This document shows, piece by piece, positions 18,900 through 27,398 of a DNA stretch of 28,934 bases (within the stretch, counting starts at the first letter, position 1; every line of letters begins with the position of its first letter). The notes under the pieces are model-generated. The model searched no databases and was not told the DNA's origin. It saw nothing but the letters and a program-made list of their open reading frames with translations. The stretch is from a virus. The translations under genes were made by a program, and so were the position numbers. The stretch is from positions 1 through 28,934 of the IMG/VR virus record IMGVR_UViG_3300046003_002157; one strand, 5' to 3'.

Positions 18900-21488
18900 A
18901 TGCCCATCATCCTGAAGAATAACGTCGATAGTACACTGGCTCAGGCGATCAACGCGTCTGATACAGCAGTTATTGTCACGGCTGGTGATGGTGCCAAGTT
19001 CCCTGCGCTCGGGGCCGGGGACTACTTCTACGCCACGCTGGCGAGTGCACAGGGTACGCGCGAGATCGTCAAGGTGACGAGCAAGAGCGTTGACACACTG
19101 GGTATCACCCGGGCCCAAGAGGGCACGACGGCCAACGGCTTTGCCGTGGGGAGCCGCGTCGAGATGCGCGTCACAGCAACGTCGATCACCGACCTCGTGG
19201 ATGAGCACGACCAAGCCTCCGAGATAACCATCGCTGATGCCGGCAACTACTACACCGCTGGGACCGTCGAGGGCGCGCTGCAGGAAGCTATGACTAGGGC
19301 TAACCTTGCCGCATCTACTGGTGCTTCACTGGTGGGGTACACCCGTGGTGGTGTTGGTTCGGTCACTCGCACCGTCACATCGAGACTGCAGGACCATGTC
19401 TCGGCTAAAGACTTCGGCGCTATAGGTAACGGTGTTGCAGACGATACCGCGGCACTTCAGAACGCTATCGACTATGCTACCTATGTTGCGAAGACGCGGT
19501 TATACATCCCGAGCGGTATTTACAAAATTACCAAAACGCTTCAGTTCGGGTACGGGGCAGTTCCGTTGGTAGGTGGAAACCCCTACTCCAGTCCGGAAGT
19601 ATACGGCGACGGTATGATGTATCGCGGTGAAAGCTGGGCCGCTGGCACAACTATCCTGTCCACTATGAACAACGCTCCGGCACTGAACTTCCAAGGGATT
19701 CGGCTTGGCAGCCTTTCAGATATATCAATCGTCGGACCAAACTATACCTATGCTCTTACAAACGGGCTTGGGAATTGGGGTCTTACCGTTGCAGAGCGCC
19801 CGACAGTAAACGACTTGAATGTCGCCAATTGGATCGACCCGGCGCTTCCTGCGTCAGCTAGTAGTCGTTATGCACCGCTCGCCGGTATAACTACTGATGC
19901 CTATAGCGGTACACGTCCTGCTACGTCGTACCCGGATGTCTCTTACCCGTCAAATTTGTTTGCTGCGCAGACGCAATGGGGTAAAACCGGTACATCATCT
20001 AGCATAGCTTTTAACCGTATATATGTATCAGGCTTCTACGCGGGGTTGGTAACGTATCCAAGTGGTGGCGACGGCCAAGGTGAGTTCTACCAGTTCAATG
20101 ATAGTATGTTTGAGTACAACGCGTACGGCATTGTGATTACTCACACGCAGGCCAGAAACTTTGTACTTACTGGTACTAGAGTCGATAACAACTGGGCAGC
20201 ACTGGCTACCGGAGTATTCGGTATCCAAAACGGTTCAGCCGTATTCCAATGCTATGGATCAACCTTCGACCGCAACATCAACGTGTTCGTGCTCTCTGCC
20301 TCGAACTCGGGACCGACAGTACTAAATGGGTGTTACGGTGAGTCGTTGTACAGGCTTGGTAGCTTCCTGAATACAGGGTCTACACAGACATCCAGTATGG
20401 AGATAGAGGGGTGCGAGTTTAGTTTTGCCGGACAGAACTCGCGCGGAGCGCCAACTACACTTATGGGTGGTCAGAACGGTAGGGTATCCATTACCAATAC
20501 CCGGTTCAAGTCTGTGGTATGCTCTCCGGTGTTCGCGCTGGATGTATACGAGTGTCGTGGAAACTCTTTCAGCCTCGTGGACGTTTACGGCGGCTGGTGC
20601 TTACCACGCACCGGTACGTACAACCAAATACCGGCAGAGTACGCATACTATCCACTGAAGCACATGGGTTTCCCCCTGCGCACTAGTACTAATTCCCCGC
20701 AGCTTGGTGGGTGGATCATTGAGAACTTTGATCCAGTAACAGGCGTCAACTCTAGCGGGAACATGACGTCCACGGCGGACGGCGGCTTCTTCTCGCGGTC
20801 GCAGAATCGCGTTTACGCTACGACTACTAACTCAAATGCGTATCTCGGCAGCGATCCCGGCATCGAACATGGACAGGGCAGAACAACCGATTATATTATA
20901 GGTAGGACAGCGTACACCATTAGCATGTCAGGTGTAACAGCCACTATCACACTATCAGCGCTACCCAGCGCGGACCACTACAACGTGGCTGGCATGAACC
21001 CCGGGGACCTAATTTTTGCTTGGGATGGTAATACCAACAACGACGCGCGTGTATACTACATCCGTGCCCGTACAGGAAATGTTATCACAGCAGAACTGCA
21101 GAACGGGTTTGTCGGCACAGTCAACGGCAGCGGTTTTCTTGTTTCTCTCACCGCTTCAGGTACGATAGATAACTCGTTCGACCTGTACTTCTACAACTGC
21201 AGATACTTTATGCCGAGACTGTACCAGACGGTAGACCTAACAGCGACATCAAATACGATGACGAACCTTGCTGCGCCAGACGGAGTTACAACCTTTGTCA
21301 GTGACTTCGCAGTTGATGATGCCTTCGTAGCTAACGACTGGACAGACAGATGGGCCAGTCCGATTGCCTCAACACGAATAACCAACGTGAACAGTGGGGC
21401 CAAAACCATTACACTTTCAGGTAATGCGCTGGTAACAGAGAAGCGTCGTGTACCGCTGATGATCAAGAAGGCTCCGCCGAACACATGA
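18900..21488 (+). CDS. Tailspike 1, pectate-lyase-like beta-helix
   Basis: An 862-aa protein. Residues 1-100 form the adaptor domain shared with its neighbours. About 100-168 is a conserved linker (EITIADAGNYYTAGTVEGAL then QEAMTRANLAAS). Residue 170 onward has VSAKDFGAIGNGVADDTAAL, the entry motif of pectate-lyase-3 type beta-helices, followed by IDYATYVAKTRLYIPSGIYK and many Gly/Asn/Ser-rich rungs. The C-terminal 200 residues are a beta domain (YTISMSGVTATITLSALPSA). The fold is typical of trimeric phage depolymerases. Catalytic residues cannot be named from this sequence. Codon choice is more A/T-rich in the helix part than in the N-terminus. Confidence 0.85.
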   Translation: MPIILKNNVDSTLAQAINASDTAVIVTAGDGAKFPALGAGDYFYATLASAQGTREIVKVTSKSVDTLGITRAQEGTTANGFAVGSRVEMRVTATSITDLVDEHDQASEITIADAGNYYTAGTVEGALQEAMTRANLAASTGASLVGYTRGGVGSVTRTVTSRLQDHVSAKDFGAIGNGVADDTAALQNAIDYATYVAKTRLYIPSGIYKITKTLQFGYGAVPLVGGNPYSSPEVYGDGMMYRGESWAAGTTILSTMNNAPALNFQGIRLGSLSDISIVGPNYTYALTNGLGNWGLTVAERPTVNDLNVANWIDPALPASASSRYAPLAGITTDAYSGTRPATSYPDVSYPSNLFAAQTQWGKTGTSSSIAFNRIYVSGFYAGLVTYPSGGDGQGEFYQFNDSMFEYNAYGIVITHTQARNFVLTGTRVDNNWAALATGVFGIQNGSAVFQCYGSTFDRNINVFVLSASNSGPTVLNGCYGESLYRLGSFLNTGSTQTSSMEIEGCEFSFAGQNSRGAPTTLMGGQNGRVSITNTRFKSVVCSPVFALDVYECRGNSFSLVDVYGGWCLPRTGTYNQIPAEYAYYPLKHMGFPLRTSTNSPQLGGWIIENFDPVTGVNSSGNMTSTADGGFFSRSQNRVYATTTNSNAYLGSDPGIEHGQGRTTDYIIGRTAYTISMSGVTATITLSALPSADHYNVAGMNPGDLIFAWDGNTNNDARVYYIRARTGNVITAELQNGFVGTVNGSGFLVSLTASGTIDNSFDLYFYNCRYFMPRLYQTVDLTATSNTMTNLAAPDGVTTFVSDFAVDDAFVANDWTDRWASPIASTRITNVNSGAKTITLSGNALVTEKRRVPLMIKKAPPNT

Positions 21489-21527
21489 GGCTAGTACAGT
21501 TGCGTATCTCGGTACCGAAGAAAACGA

Positions 21528-21550
21528 CCCCTACCACCTGAGGACTAACC
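21528..21550 (+). repeat. Leader repeat copy 1 upstream of tailspike 2
   Basis: CCCCTACCACCTGAGGACTA followed by ACC, just before the ATG at 21552. A near-identical 23-bp copy is at 23524-23546 before the next gene (two differences). It includes the TGAGGA ribosome site. Confidence 0.8.
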
Positions 21551-21551
21551 G

Positions 21552-23510
21552 ATGACCGTGCTCCTGAAGAACAACGTGTCCAGCACACTTGCTACTGCGA
21601 TCACGCCGTCTGACACCGGCCTCGTGGTAGCGGACGGCAGTCGGTTCCCCACCATCACGGCGGGGGACTACTTCTACGCCACGCTGGTATCGCAGGCTGG
21701 GCAGACCGAGATCGTCAAGGTCACGGCTCGGGTCGGTAACTCCATGACCGTTGCGCGGGCACAGGACGGCTCCTCAGCAGCCAGCTTCCAAGTGGGCACG
21801 CTCGTAGACATGCGGGTCAACGTCGCCTCTATCGCTGAGCTTCGAGACGAAGCAGGTGAGATCACCATCGCTGATGCCGGTGGCTACTACACCTCTGGGA
21901 CCGTCGAGGGCGCGCTGCAGGAGGCTATGACTCGGGCTAACCTCGCTGCGTCCGCCGGGTCTTCGCTGGTGGGGTACAACCAAGGTGGTACCGGTGCGGC
22001 CACCCGCACTGTACAGTCACGTTTACGGGAAGTTACCTTTGTAGAGGATTTCGCCCCCACCGCTAATGGTACGACGGACGATCGTGCAGTCATACAGGCT
22101 GCGTACGATGCCACACCGGAAGGCGGGTGGCTTATGTTCGGGTTGAAGCAGCAATACCGCATTAACTCGAAACTGGTGTTCAGCAGAAACGTCAACGTCG
22201 ATTTCAATAATTCGACTGTGATTCTGAACGCTCCCGGCTTCCCAGATAACCGACACTTCGACATGCTGCCCAACGAACCGTGGGCAAACGGTAGGGTGCC
22301 TACCACGCAAACTTGGACGCAGACTATAGGGTTAGGTGTACGTACCTTTACAGTCGCTAACTCTTTCTCTGTTGGCGACACAGTAGCTATACATCTAGGG
22401 ACCGATCCGTATGATTCTGCGGAAGGACATTTTATTCGTGTATGCAAAATTACTGCGGCTACAGCATTACAGTTTACTGTAGATACTGTAACTCCGTATG
22501 CAGTAAACGGCACAACGCATCGTGTTATCAAGATAAACAATCCTATCGAGAACATTACAATACGTAATTTGAATATAGACTATGTTCTAGCTACAACTCC
22601 GGATACTCATGTATTCATAGGCTTCGTATCAAACTGTACATTTGAGAACTTCCGTGCGATAAACTCCCGTATATTGTTTAACCCATATAATAGCTATAAT
22701 CTTACGTTTCGCAACATCGATGCTAAAGTAATACGAGCCGGTATTAGTAGCCATGGTCGTATCTTCGCCGGTTGGCAGTTGGAGAACGTGCTGATCGAAA
22801 ATGTAAACGGTACAAGCGCAGATCGAGGCTCGTGGTTTTTCTGGGAGAGCTGGTGTCGTAGCATCAAGCACGTGAACTGCCAGTTGATAGACAGCGATAG
22901 CGCGGCGACGCTACCCACACTTTGGGTATCTGGTGGATCATATGATGTAGAGTGGGACGGTGTTACCATCTACCCAGAGGCAACTGTAGACCTACTTAAC
23001 TCGGGCGGAACAGTATCAGACTACGGGTTCAGACGCTTGCGTATGCTCAAGCGTCCTCAGTTCGTGGATATGCGTAAGGTAGAGAGCTTCGCGGATGTTG
23101 TGTCTGGCGTAAGTTTCATGTCGCCGGCATCTACAGTAACCAACCGTGCGGAGGGTACACTCGTGACGGGTGTACCCGGGCATAGGTACGTCAAGATCGC
23201 CAATGGTGTTCTGCGCCGACTTTGGGTCTACGTCGAGAGCACGACAGACCTAACAGCCTACATTGCGAACAACGGGGGCGGGGTCATTGCAATCCATAGC
23301 GAACTCGTGGCCGGGCAGTGGAAAGAGATCAGCAACGGTAGAAACTACGGAACGCTCTTCGGTACCAACAACCCCGCGTTTCCCGAAAAGACTGTGCAGT
23401 TTTTTCCGGGCGCAGCGTTTCCTGCTTCGGCTAAGTTCGCAGTAGTAGCCGAGTACTGGCCTATAGATAGCGACGATGCTACATTCCGTATTAACATGGT
23501 CGAGCCATGA
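21552..23510 (+). CDS. Tailspike 2, beta-helix receptor-binding protein
   Basis: A 652-aa protein. The first 165 residues match tailspike 1 closely (MTVLLKNNVSSTLATAITPS, then GDYFYATLVS, EIVKVTAR, RAQDGSS, ADAGGYYTSGTVEGALQEAM). From residue 165 (EDFAPTANGTTDDRAVIQAA) a pectate-lyase-type helix starts with VNVDFNNSTVILNAPGFPDN, then diverges completely from tailspike 1. The C-terminus is a short beta domain (AEYWPIDSDDATFRINMVEP). Bases of about 22330-22760 are conspicuously A/T-rich. It is probably an alternative or additional receptor-binding depolymerase on the same adaptor; the target sugar cannot be predicted. It is bracketed by near-identical 23-bp leaders. Confidence 0.85.
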   Translation: MTVLLKNNVSSTLATAITPSDTGLVVADGSRFPTITAGDYFYATLVSQAGQTEIVKVTARVGNSMTVARAQDGSSAASFQVGTLVDMRVNVASIAELRDEAGEITIADAGGYYTSGTVEGALQEAMTRANLAASAGSSLVGYNQGGTGAATRTVQSRLREVTFVEDFAPTANGTTDDRAVIQAAYDATPEGGWLMFGLKQQYRINSKLVFSRNVNVDFNNSTVILNAPGFPDNRHFDMLPNEPWANGRVPTTQTWTQTIGLGVRTFTVANSFSVGDTVAIHLGTDPYDSAEGHFIRVCKITAATALQFTVDTVTPYAVNGTTHRVIKINNPIENITIRNLNIDYVLATTPDTHVFIGFVSNCTFENFRAINSRILFNPYNSYNLTFRNIDAKVIRAGISSHGRIFAGWQLENVLIENVNGTSADRGSWFFWESWCRSIKHVNCQLIDSDSAATLPTLWVSGGSYDVEWDGVTIYPEATVDLLNSGGTVSDYGFRRLRMLKRPQFVDMRKVESFADVVSGVSFMSPASTVTNRAEGTLVTGVPGHRYVKIANGVLRRLWVYVESTTDLTAYIANNGGGVIAIHSELVAGQWKEISNGRNYGTLFGTNNPAFPEKTVQFFPGAAFPASAKFAVVAEYWPIDSDDATFRINMVEP

Positions 23511-23523
23511 CAACCTCCGATAA

Positions 23524-23546
23524 GCCCTACCACCTGAGGACTACCC
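23524..23546 (+). repeat. Leader repeat copy 2 downstream of tailspike 2
   Basis: GCCCTACCACCTGAGGACTA then CCC, 21 of 23 positions identical to 21528-21550. It provides the ribosome site of the gene at 23547. Together the two copies flank the tailspike 2 gene. Confidence 0.8.
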
Positions 23547-23840
23547 ATGGCTGAAGACCCCCGCCTCGACCGCATCGAAAAGAGCATCGACAAGTTCGGC
23601 GACAAGCTGGACGAGTTGACCAAGGTCGTGACCGACTTAGCGCGGATCGAGGAGCGCATGATCACGCTGTTCAAGCGCATGGACCAGTACGACCGGAAGC
23701 ACGACTCGTTAGACGCCCGTCTAACAACGGTCGAAGAGGACACCACCCAGCGCGGTGTGATGGACCGGATTCTGGACAAGGCCCTGTGGCTAATCCTCGG
23801 TGCTGGTCTGGCCTTCGCGGTCAAGGTATTCGGAGAGTGA
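23547..23840 (+). CDS. Coiled-coil protein with C-terminal membrane anchor
   Basis: A 97-aa protein: residues 1-70 are charged coiled coil (DPRLDRIEKSIDKFGDKLDE, RIEERMITLFKRMDQYDRKH), followed by a hydrophobic segment at about 76-94 (LDKALWLILGAGLAFAVKVF). This XhlA-like or holin-accessory organisation is common directly ahead of phage endolysins. It probably sits in the inner membrane with the coil in the cytoplasm and assists or times lysis. It could instead be an unrelated membrane tether. The start follows the leader repeat with TGAGGA. Confidence 0.75.
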   Translation: MAEDPRLDRIEKSIDKFGDKLDELTKVVTDLARIEERMITLFKRMDQYDRKHDSLDARLTTVEEDTTQRGVMDRILDKALWLILGAGLAFAVKVFGE

Positions 23841-23841
23841 C

Positions 23842-24354
23842 ATGCGCCCGCTGAACGAGATCATCGTCCACTGCACAGCGACCCGCCCTGAGTGGTGGGC
23901 TACACGCACCACGGCCCAGAAGACCGCGGAAGTTAAGCGCTGGCATGTCGAGGACCGCGGATGGCGGGACATTGGGTATCACTACCTCATCGACCGCAAT
24001 GGCTACGTTATCGCCGGTCGGCCGCTGGATCAGGTGGGAGCTCACACGCAGGGTAAGAACACCGGCACTGTCGCCATTGCCCTGTTCGGTGGTCATGGCT
24101 CGGCCTCTACGGACGCGTTCCAAGAGAACTACACCCCCGAGCAAGACAAGGCGCTGCGCGCCCTGATCGCACAGCTGCAGAGCAAGTACCCTACGATCAC
24201 CAAGGTTACAGGACACAACCAGTACGCAAAGAAAGCCTGCCCGGGGTTCTATGTACCTAACTGGCTGGCGCAGGGGCAACCCAAGAGGCAGGGTACACTC
24301 AAGACCAGCACGTCAATCCCGGCGTGGTTCGTTTCTTTCCTGAAAGGAAGATGA
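23842..24354 (+). CDS. Endolysin, N-acetylmuramoyl-L-alanine amidase (T7-lysozyme type)
   Basis: A 170-aa protein starting at the ATG at 23842, 1 bp after the previous stop; the frame extending to 23800 is a shadow. The fold is Amidase_2: H10 (IIVHCTAT), Y46, H125 and C133 with K131 (GHNQYAKKACPGF). The H-x5-K-x-C spacing equals that in T7 lysozyme (H122, K128, C130), and its catalytic Tyr also falls at position 46. It cleaves the amide between N-acetylmuramic acid and L-alanine in peptidoglycan. There is no signal peptide, so release depends on the downstream holin. All the named residues are present. Confidence 0.93.
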   Translation: MRPLNEIIVHCTATRPEWWATRTTAQKTAEVKRWHVEDRGWRDIGYHYLIDRNGYVIAGRPLDQVGAHTQGKNTGTVAIALFGGHGSASTDAFQENYTPEQDKALRALIAQLQSKYPTITKVTGHNQYAKKACPGFYVPNWLAQGQPKRQGTLKTSTSIPAWFVSFLKGR

Positions 24355-24355
24355 C

Positions 24356-24526
24356 ATGATTACTACTGAACAGGTTGGCGGTATTGTCCGCGCCCTCGTC
24401 GCTGCTGCAGGTGGCTACTTCGTTGGCCAAGGTCTGGTTGACGCTGAGACCATGATGACTGTTGGCGGTGCTATCACCACACTCGTGGTCGCCGTCTGGT
24501 CGATCTACTCCAAGAAAAAAGTGTGA
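24356..24526 (+). CDS. Small holin, Pam3-gp28-like
   Basis: The ATG at 24356 has AAAGGAAG upstream. The 56-aa protein begins MITTEQVGGIVRALVAAAGG, with two hydrophobic stretches (about 8-24 and 34-51: TVGGAITTLVVAVWSIYS) and a basic end KKKV. GGYFVGQGLVDAETMMTVGG is a signature I recall from the Pam3-gp28 family of phage holins. It would form pores or lesions in the inner membrane at a set time, allowing the amidase to reach the wall. Its stop shares bases with the next start (TGATG). The family name is from memory. Confidence 0.85.
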   Translation: MITTEQVGGIVRALVAAAGGYFVGQGLVDAETMMTVGGAITTLVVAVWSIYSKKKV

Positions 24527-24738
24527 TGCTGGAGCTACTGGCCCTTACCGCACTTCTGATCATCGCGGTTGTTTGGCTGGCTATGCGAAACGGTAGGCAG
24601 CGTGCAGAAGTGGATACCACCAAAGACACGCTTGCCACTGTGCTCAAGGCCAAGGAGATCGAGAATGAAGTCGAAGCTCTTAGCCCTGACGCTCTCAAGT
24701 CTCGCTCTAAGCTCTGGGTGCGCAACAATACCAGATGA
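24526..24738 (+). CDS. Inner-membrane spanin (i-spanin, Rz-type)
   Basis: A 70-aa protein beginning MLELLALTALLIIAVVWLAM, an N-terminal membrane segment, followed by charged coiled-coil sequence (EVDTTKDTLATVLKAKEIEN). That is the architecture of Rz-type spanins: anchored in the inner membrane with a periplasmic coil. The start is the ATG at 24526, overlapping the holin stop, in preference to the GTG one codon earlier. The o-spanin gene begins inside it in another frame. It is shorter than lambda Rz, so the call rests on topology and on the nested lipoprotein partner. Confidence 0.75.
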   Translation: MLELLALTALLIIAVVWLAMRNGRQRAEVDTTKDTLATVLKAKEIENEVEALSPDALKSRSKLWVRNNTR

Positions 24739-24865
24739 GTGCATCTGGACAGAAACGCTATACTACGGCAGCGACAACGTGGTAGACTTCTTGGCAGCGA
24801 ACGACCCTGTACTGCTGACGAAGGTGACGTCGCATAACGAGAAGCGATCGGAGTTCTGCAGATGA
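24665..24865 (+). CDS. Outer-membrane spanin lipoprotein (o-spanin, Rz1-type), overlapping i-spanin gene
   Basis: A 66-aa protein from the ATG at 24665 within the i-spanin gene. It begins MKSKLLALTLSSLALSSGC: basic start, hydrophobic core and a Cys at 19 after Ser-Ser-Gly, a reasonable lipobox (Leu is at -4 rather than -3). The mature part is about 48 residues (ATIPDECIWTETLYYGSDNV and onward). It overlaps the i-spanin frame by 74 bp and extends past it, as classical Rz/Rz1 pairs often do. It would join the i-spanin across the periplasm and destroy the outer membrane. This supports a Gram-negative host. Lipid modification is predicted, not shown. Confidence 0.8.
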   Translation: MKSKLLALTLSSLALSSGCATIPDECIWTETLYYGSDNVVDFLAANDPVLLTKVTSHNEKRSEFCR

Positions 24866-24963
24866 AAAAGCCAATGCCGAAGTTCAAGCCGTGCCCCGGC
24901 TGTCCGAACCCGAAGAAGTGCAGCGCCATGGGTAGCTGCATGAAGAAGGCGTCGAAGAAGTGA
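24862..24963 (+). CDS. Cys-rich mini-protein (33 aa)
   Basis: The ATG at 24862 overlaps the o-spanin stop (ATGA). The product MKKPMPKFKPCPGCPNPKKC continues SAMGSCMKKASKK: basic, with Cys at 11, 14, 20 and 26 (C-x2-C-x5-C-x5-C). Such spacing could bind one Zn ion or make two disulfides. I have a vague memory of similar small proteins in phage lysis/tail gene borders but cannot name a family. Its stop region overlaps the GTG of the next gene, so it is inside a coupled array. Being so short, it is convincing mainly because of its overlaps and Cys pattern. Confidence 0.65.
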   Translation: MKKPMPKFKPCPGCPNPKKCSAMGSCMKKASKK

Positions 24964-27398
24964 CAACGACTAAGATCGCCGAGTTCAAAGCCACACTCCC
25001 ACGTGTGTCCCCGGAGTTGCTCCCGGGTACTTCTGCACAAACTGCACGTGGTATGAAGCTGTACTCTGGCGATCTTATTCCTACGCCTGCCCCCGTGGTA
25101 GCTGCCAACGCCAGCCGGACTGGTACGATCCGGACCCTCTACGCTCTGCGCGACCCGGTCACTGACGAACTCAAGTGGCTGACTTGGGCCGGCGAAGTGG
25201 ACATCGCCACCCCTGCGGCTGACGAGCTCAACGAGCAGCGGTTCTACTACAGCGGTGACGGCAAGCCTAAGGTCAGCACATACGGACTGGCCACCACAGG
25301 TGCCGTCCCTTACCCCGTCGCCGGTGGCTACTACGACCTTGGTCTACCACTCCCGACAACCATCCCTACGTCCACACCTACGTCCTTCACTGCAGTGACC
25401 ACGGCGAGCTTCGCCCGCGACAGCGGTGGCAACGTCACACTGGTGACCGGCGTCGCACACAACCTCAAGGACGGGGCTCTGGCCACGATCTCTGGCTTCG
25501 CCTATCGCAACGGGACCTACGCTCGGGTCGGAACGGTTATCACGGTGACGATCACTAACCACGGGCTTGTGTCGGGCACTAGGGCCTACATCGAGTTCAT
25601 CTCGGGTGGGGCCACCACCAACTCCTATGCCATCACCGTAACTGGTGTAAACACGTTCACGGTACTCGATACCGTCTCCGGTGCTGTGTCTGGCGACTGC
25701 CGCTGGGACATCCGCGATCTCAACATCACGACTGAGGTTACGGTCATCAACCCGACCACGATTACGTACTACTCCCCCGGATCGCAGGTGGGGACCACGA
25801 CCAGCACTGATGGACAGATTGACCTTGGTGGCCTGATCCAGTCGCGCAACTACCTCTACACGTGGTACACGCCGTGGGACGAGGAGTCGATCGGATCGGA
25901 GCCGACCCCCGCTCTCTTCATCAAGGAGGGGCAGATCGTAACCATCACGGGTCTGCCGACGGCACCGCCGGCCGGGGACAACTTTGTCCGCGGAATCAGG
26001 CTCTACCGCACGCTGGCCAGTAGTGCAGGTGCGGCGGACGCGGACTACTTCCGTCTCTCTACCTTGTGGTTCCCACAGCCGATCGCTTCGGTTAAGCGCG
26101 TAGGCACGGTGGCCACCCTTACATTCACTGAGCAGCACAACCTCATCAAGGATGACCGCTTCAAGCTGGCTGGTTGTAGTGTCGCTGGGTTTGACATCAC
26201 CGGTGGCGTCGTCACTGATGTGCCCGACCAGTACAGCATCACCTACACCCAAGCCGGCACAGCCACAGCGACCACAGTCGCCACGGGTACGATCTACTAC
26301 GACATCGCTGAGAACCCCCCGACAGATGCCGCCCGCTACTGGGGCGATGCGTCCTACACCTTCGTGGATGACTTCAACTACCGCAGCCTGCTGAACATCC
26401 TGAGCTCGAACGAGTACGACCCGCCGCCGGAGGCCCTGCAAGGGATCACGGTCATCCAGAACAACATCATGGTTGGGTTCGTCGGCAACGACATCTACTT
26501 CACTGAGCCGAACAAGTTCCACGCATGGCCGGAGAAGTACAAAATCTCGCTGGAGTACAACATCGTCGGCATGACTGCCCTCGGCAGCGACCTCTTGGTT
26601 ATGACAGACGGCTACCCCTACGCCATCTCTGGCTCCGACCCCGCAGTCATGTCAACCAGCCGGTACTCCACGATATACCCATGCCTGAGCAAACGCAGCA
26701 TCGTGCAGACGGACGGCGGCGTGCTGTACTCGACCCATGAGGGTCTGGCGATAGCTTCCTTCACCGGTGGTGTGCAGATCGCGACTGTGGCAGCCCACAG
26801 CCCTGACACTTGGAACCTTACGCTTGATCCGGCCACGATCACTGCGGCGTTCCACGACAGCATGTACTTCGGATCGCATAGCGCTGGGTCGTTCTTCTAC
26901 CGCAAGGGTCAGGACCCGCAGGCCATCGGCGACTTCGTGGATCACACCCCGATCTTCACAGCCACTTGGTCTGATCCGCGGAGCGGGTACCTCTACTACG
27001 TCACTGGGCTCAACGGCGACATCGTGCGCTGGGACGACCCCGGTCAGCCCTACATAGACTACACTTGGAAATCCAAGGTGTTCATCTCGCAAGAGCCGTT
27101 CAACATGGGCGCTGCCCGTGTGGTGGCTGACTACACAGGAACGACCGTCTCCCCTACTTGGGATGACTACGACGTTGCGTGGGACCTAGCCGACATCACA
27201 TGGGACGTTATCGAGCCGATCACGTTCAAGCTCTTCGTGAACAAGACGCTGCAGTTCACCACGACCCGTGGCAGTAGCGACGTCTTCCGTCTGCCGCAGG
27301 GGTACAAGACTGACACCTATGAAGTGGAAGTGACCGGCAACGTCCGGGTGCGCTCCATCCATCTCGGCGAGACGCCGCTATCGCTCAAGGGGTCCTGA
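24960..27398 (+). CDS. Nozzle/hub-like tail protein (812 aa)
   Basis: Starts at a GTG overlapping the previous stop. It is beta-rich throughout. Early residues MTTTKIAEFKATLPRVSPEL then GMKLYSGDLIPTP are typical of podophage stabiliser/nozzle proteins. The second half has blade-like strands (LLNILSSNEYDPPPEALQGI, VMTDGYPYAISGSDPAVMST, VLYSTHEGLAIASFTGGVQI), as in beta-propeller nozzles such as P22 gp10. Three inserted modules with the pattern H-N-L-x3-D-x3-I-S-G occur near residues 150-182, 190-240 and 380-440. It probably seals the tail channel and carries the spikes. Family membership is inferred from motif style. Confidence 0.75.
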   Translation: MTTTKIAEFKATLPRVSPELLPGTSAQTARGMKLYSGDLIPTPAPVVAANASRTGTIRTLYALRDPVTDELKWLTWAGEVDIATPAADELNEQRFYYSGDGKPKVSTYGLATTGAVPYPVAGGYYDLGLPLPTTIPTSTPTSFTAVTTASFARDSGGNVTLVTGVAHNLKDGALATISGFAYRNGTYARVGTVITVTITNHGLVSGTRAYIEFISGGATTNSYAITVTGVNTFTVLDTVSGAVSGDCRWDIRDLNITTEVTVINPTTITYYSPGSQVGTTTSTDGQIDLGGLIQSRNYLYTWYTPWDEESIGSEPTPALFIKEGQIVTITGLPTAPPAGDNFVRGIRLYRTLASSAGAADADYFRLSTLWFPQPIASVKRVGTVATLTFTEQHNLIKDDRFKLAGCSVAGFDITGGVVTDVPDQYSITYTQAGTATATTVATGTIYYDIAENPPTDAARYWGDASYTFVDDFNYRSLLNILSSNEYDPPPEALQGITVIQNNIMVGFVGNDIYFTEPNKFHAWPEKYKISLEYNIVGMTALGSDLLVMTDGYPYAISGSDPAVMSTSRYSTIYPCLSKRSIVQTDGGVLYSTHEGLAIASFTGGVQIATVAAHSPDTWNLTLDPATITAAFHDSMYFGSHSAGSFFYRKGQDPQAIGDFVDHTPIFTATWSDPRSGYLYYVTGLNGDIVRWDDPGQPYIDYTWKSKVFISQEPFNMGAARVVADYTGTTVSPTWDDYDVAWDLADITWDVIEPITFKLFVNKTLQFTTTRGSSDVFRLPQGYKTDTYEVEVTGNVRVRSIHLGETPLSLKGS

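Noticed and set aside
23800-23841. N-terminal extension of the amidase
   Set aside because: Lies inside the upstream gene in another frame; the amidase fold begins at the ATG at 23842 (MRPLNEIIVHCTAT).
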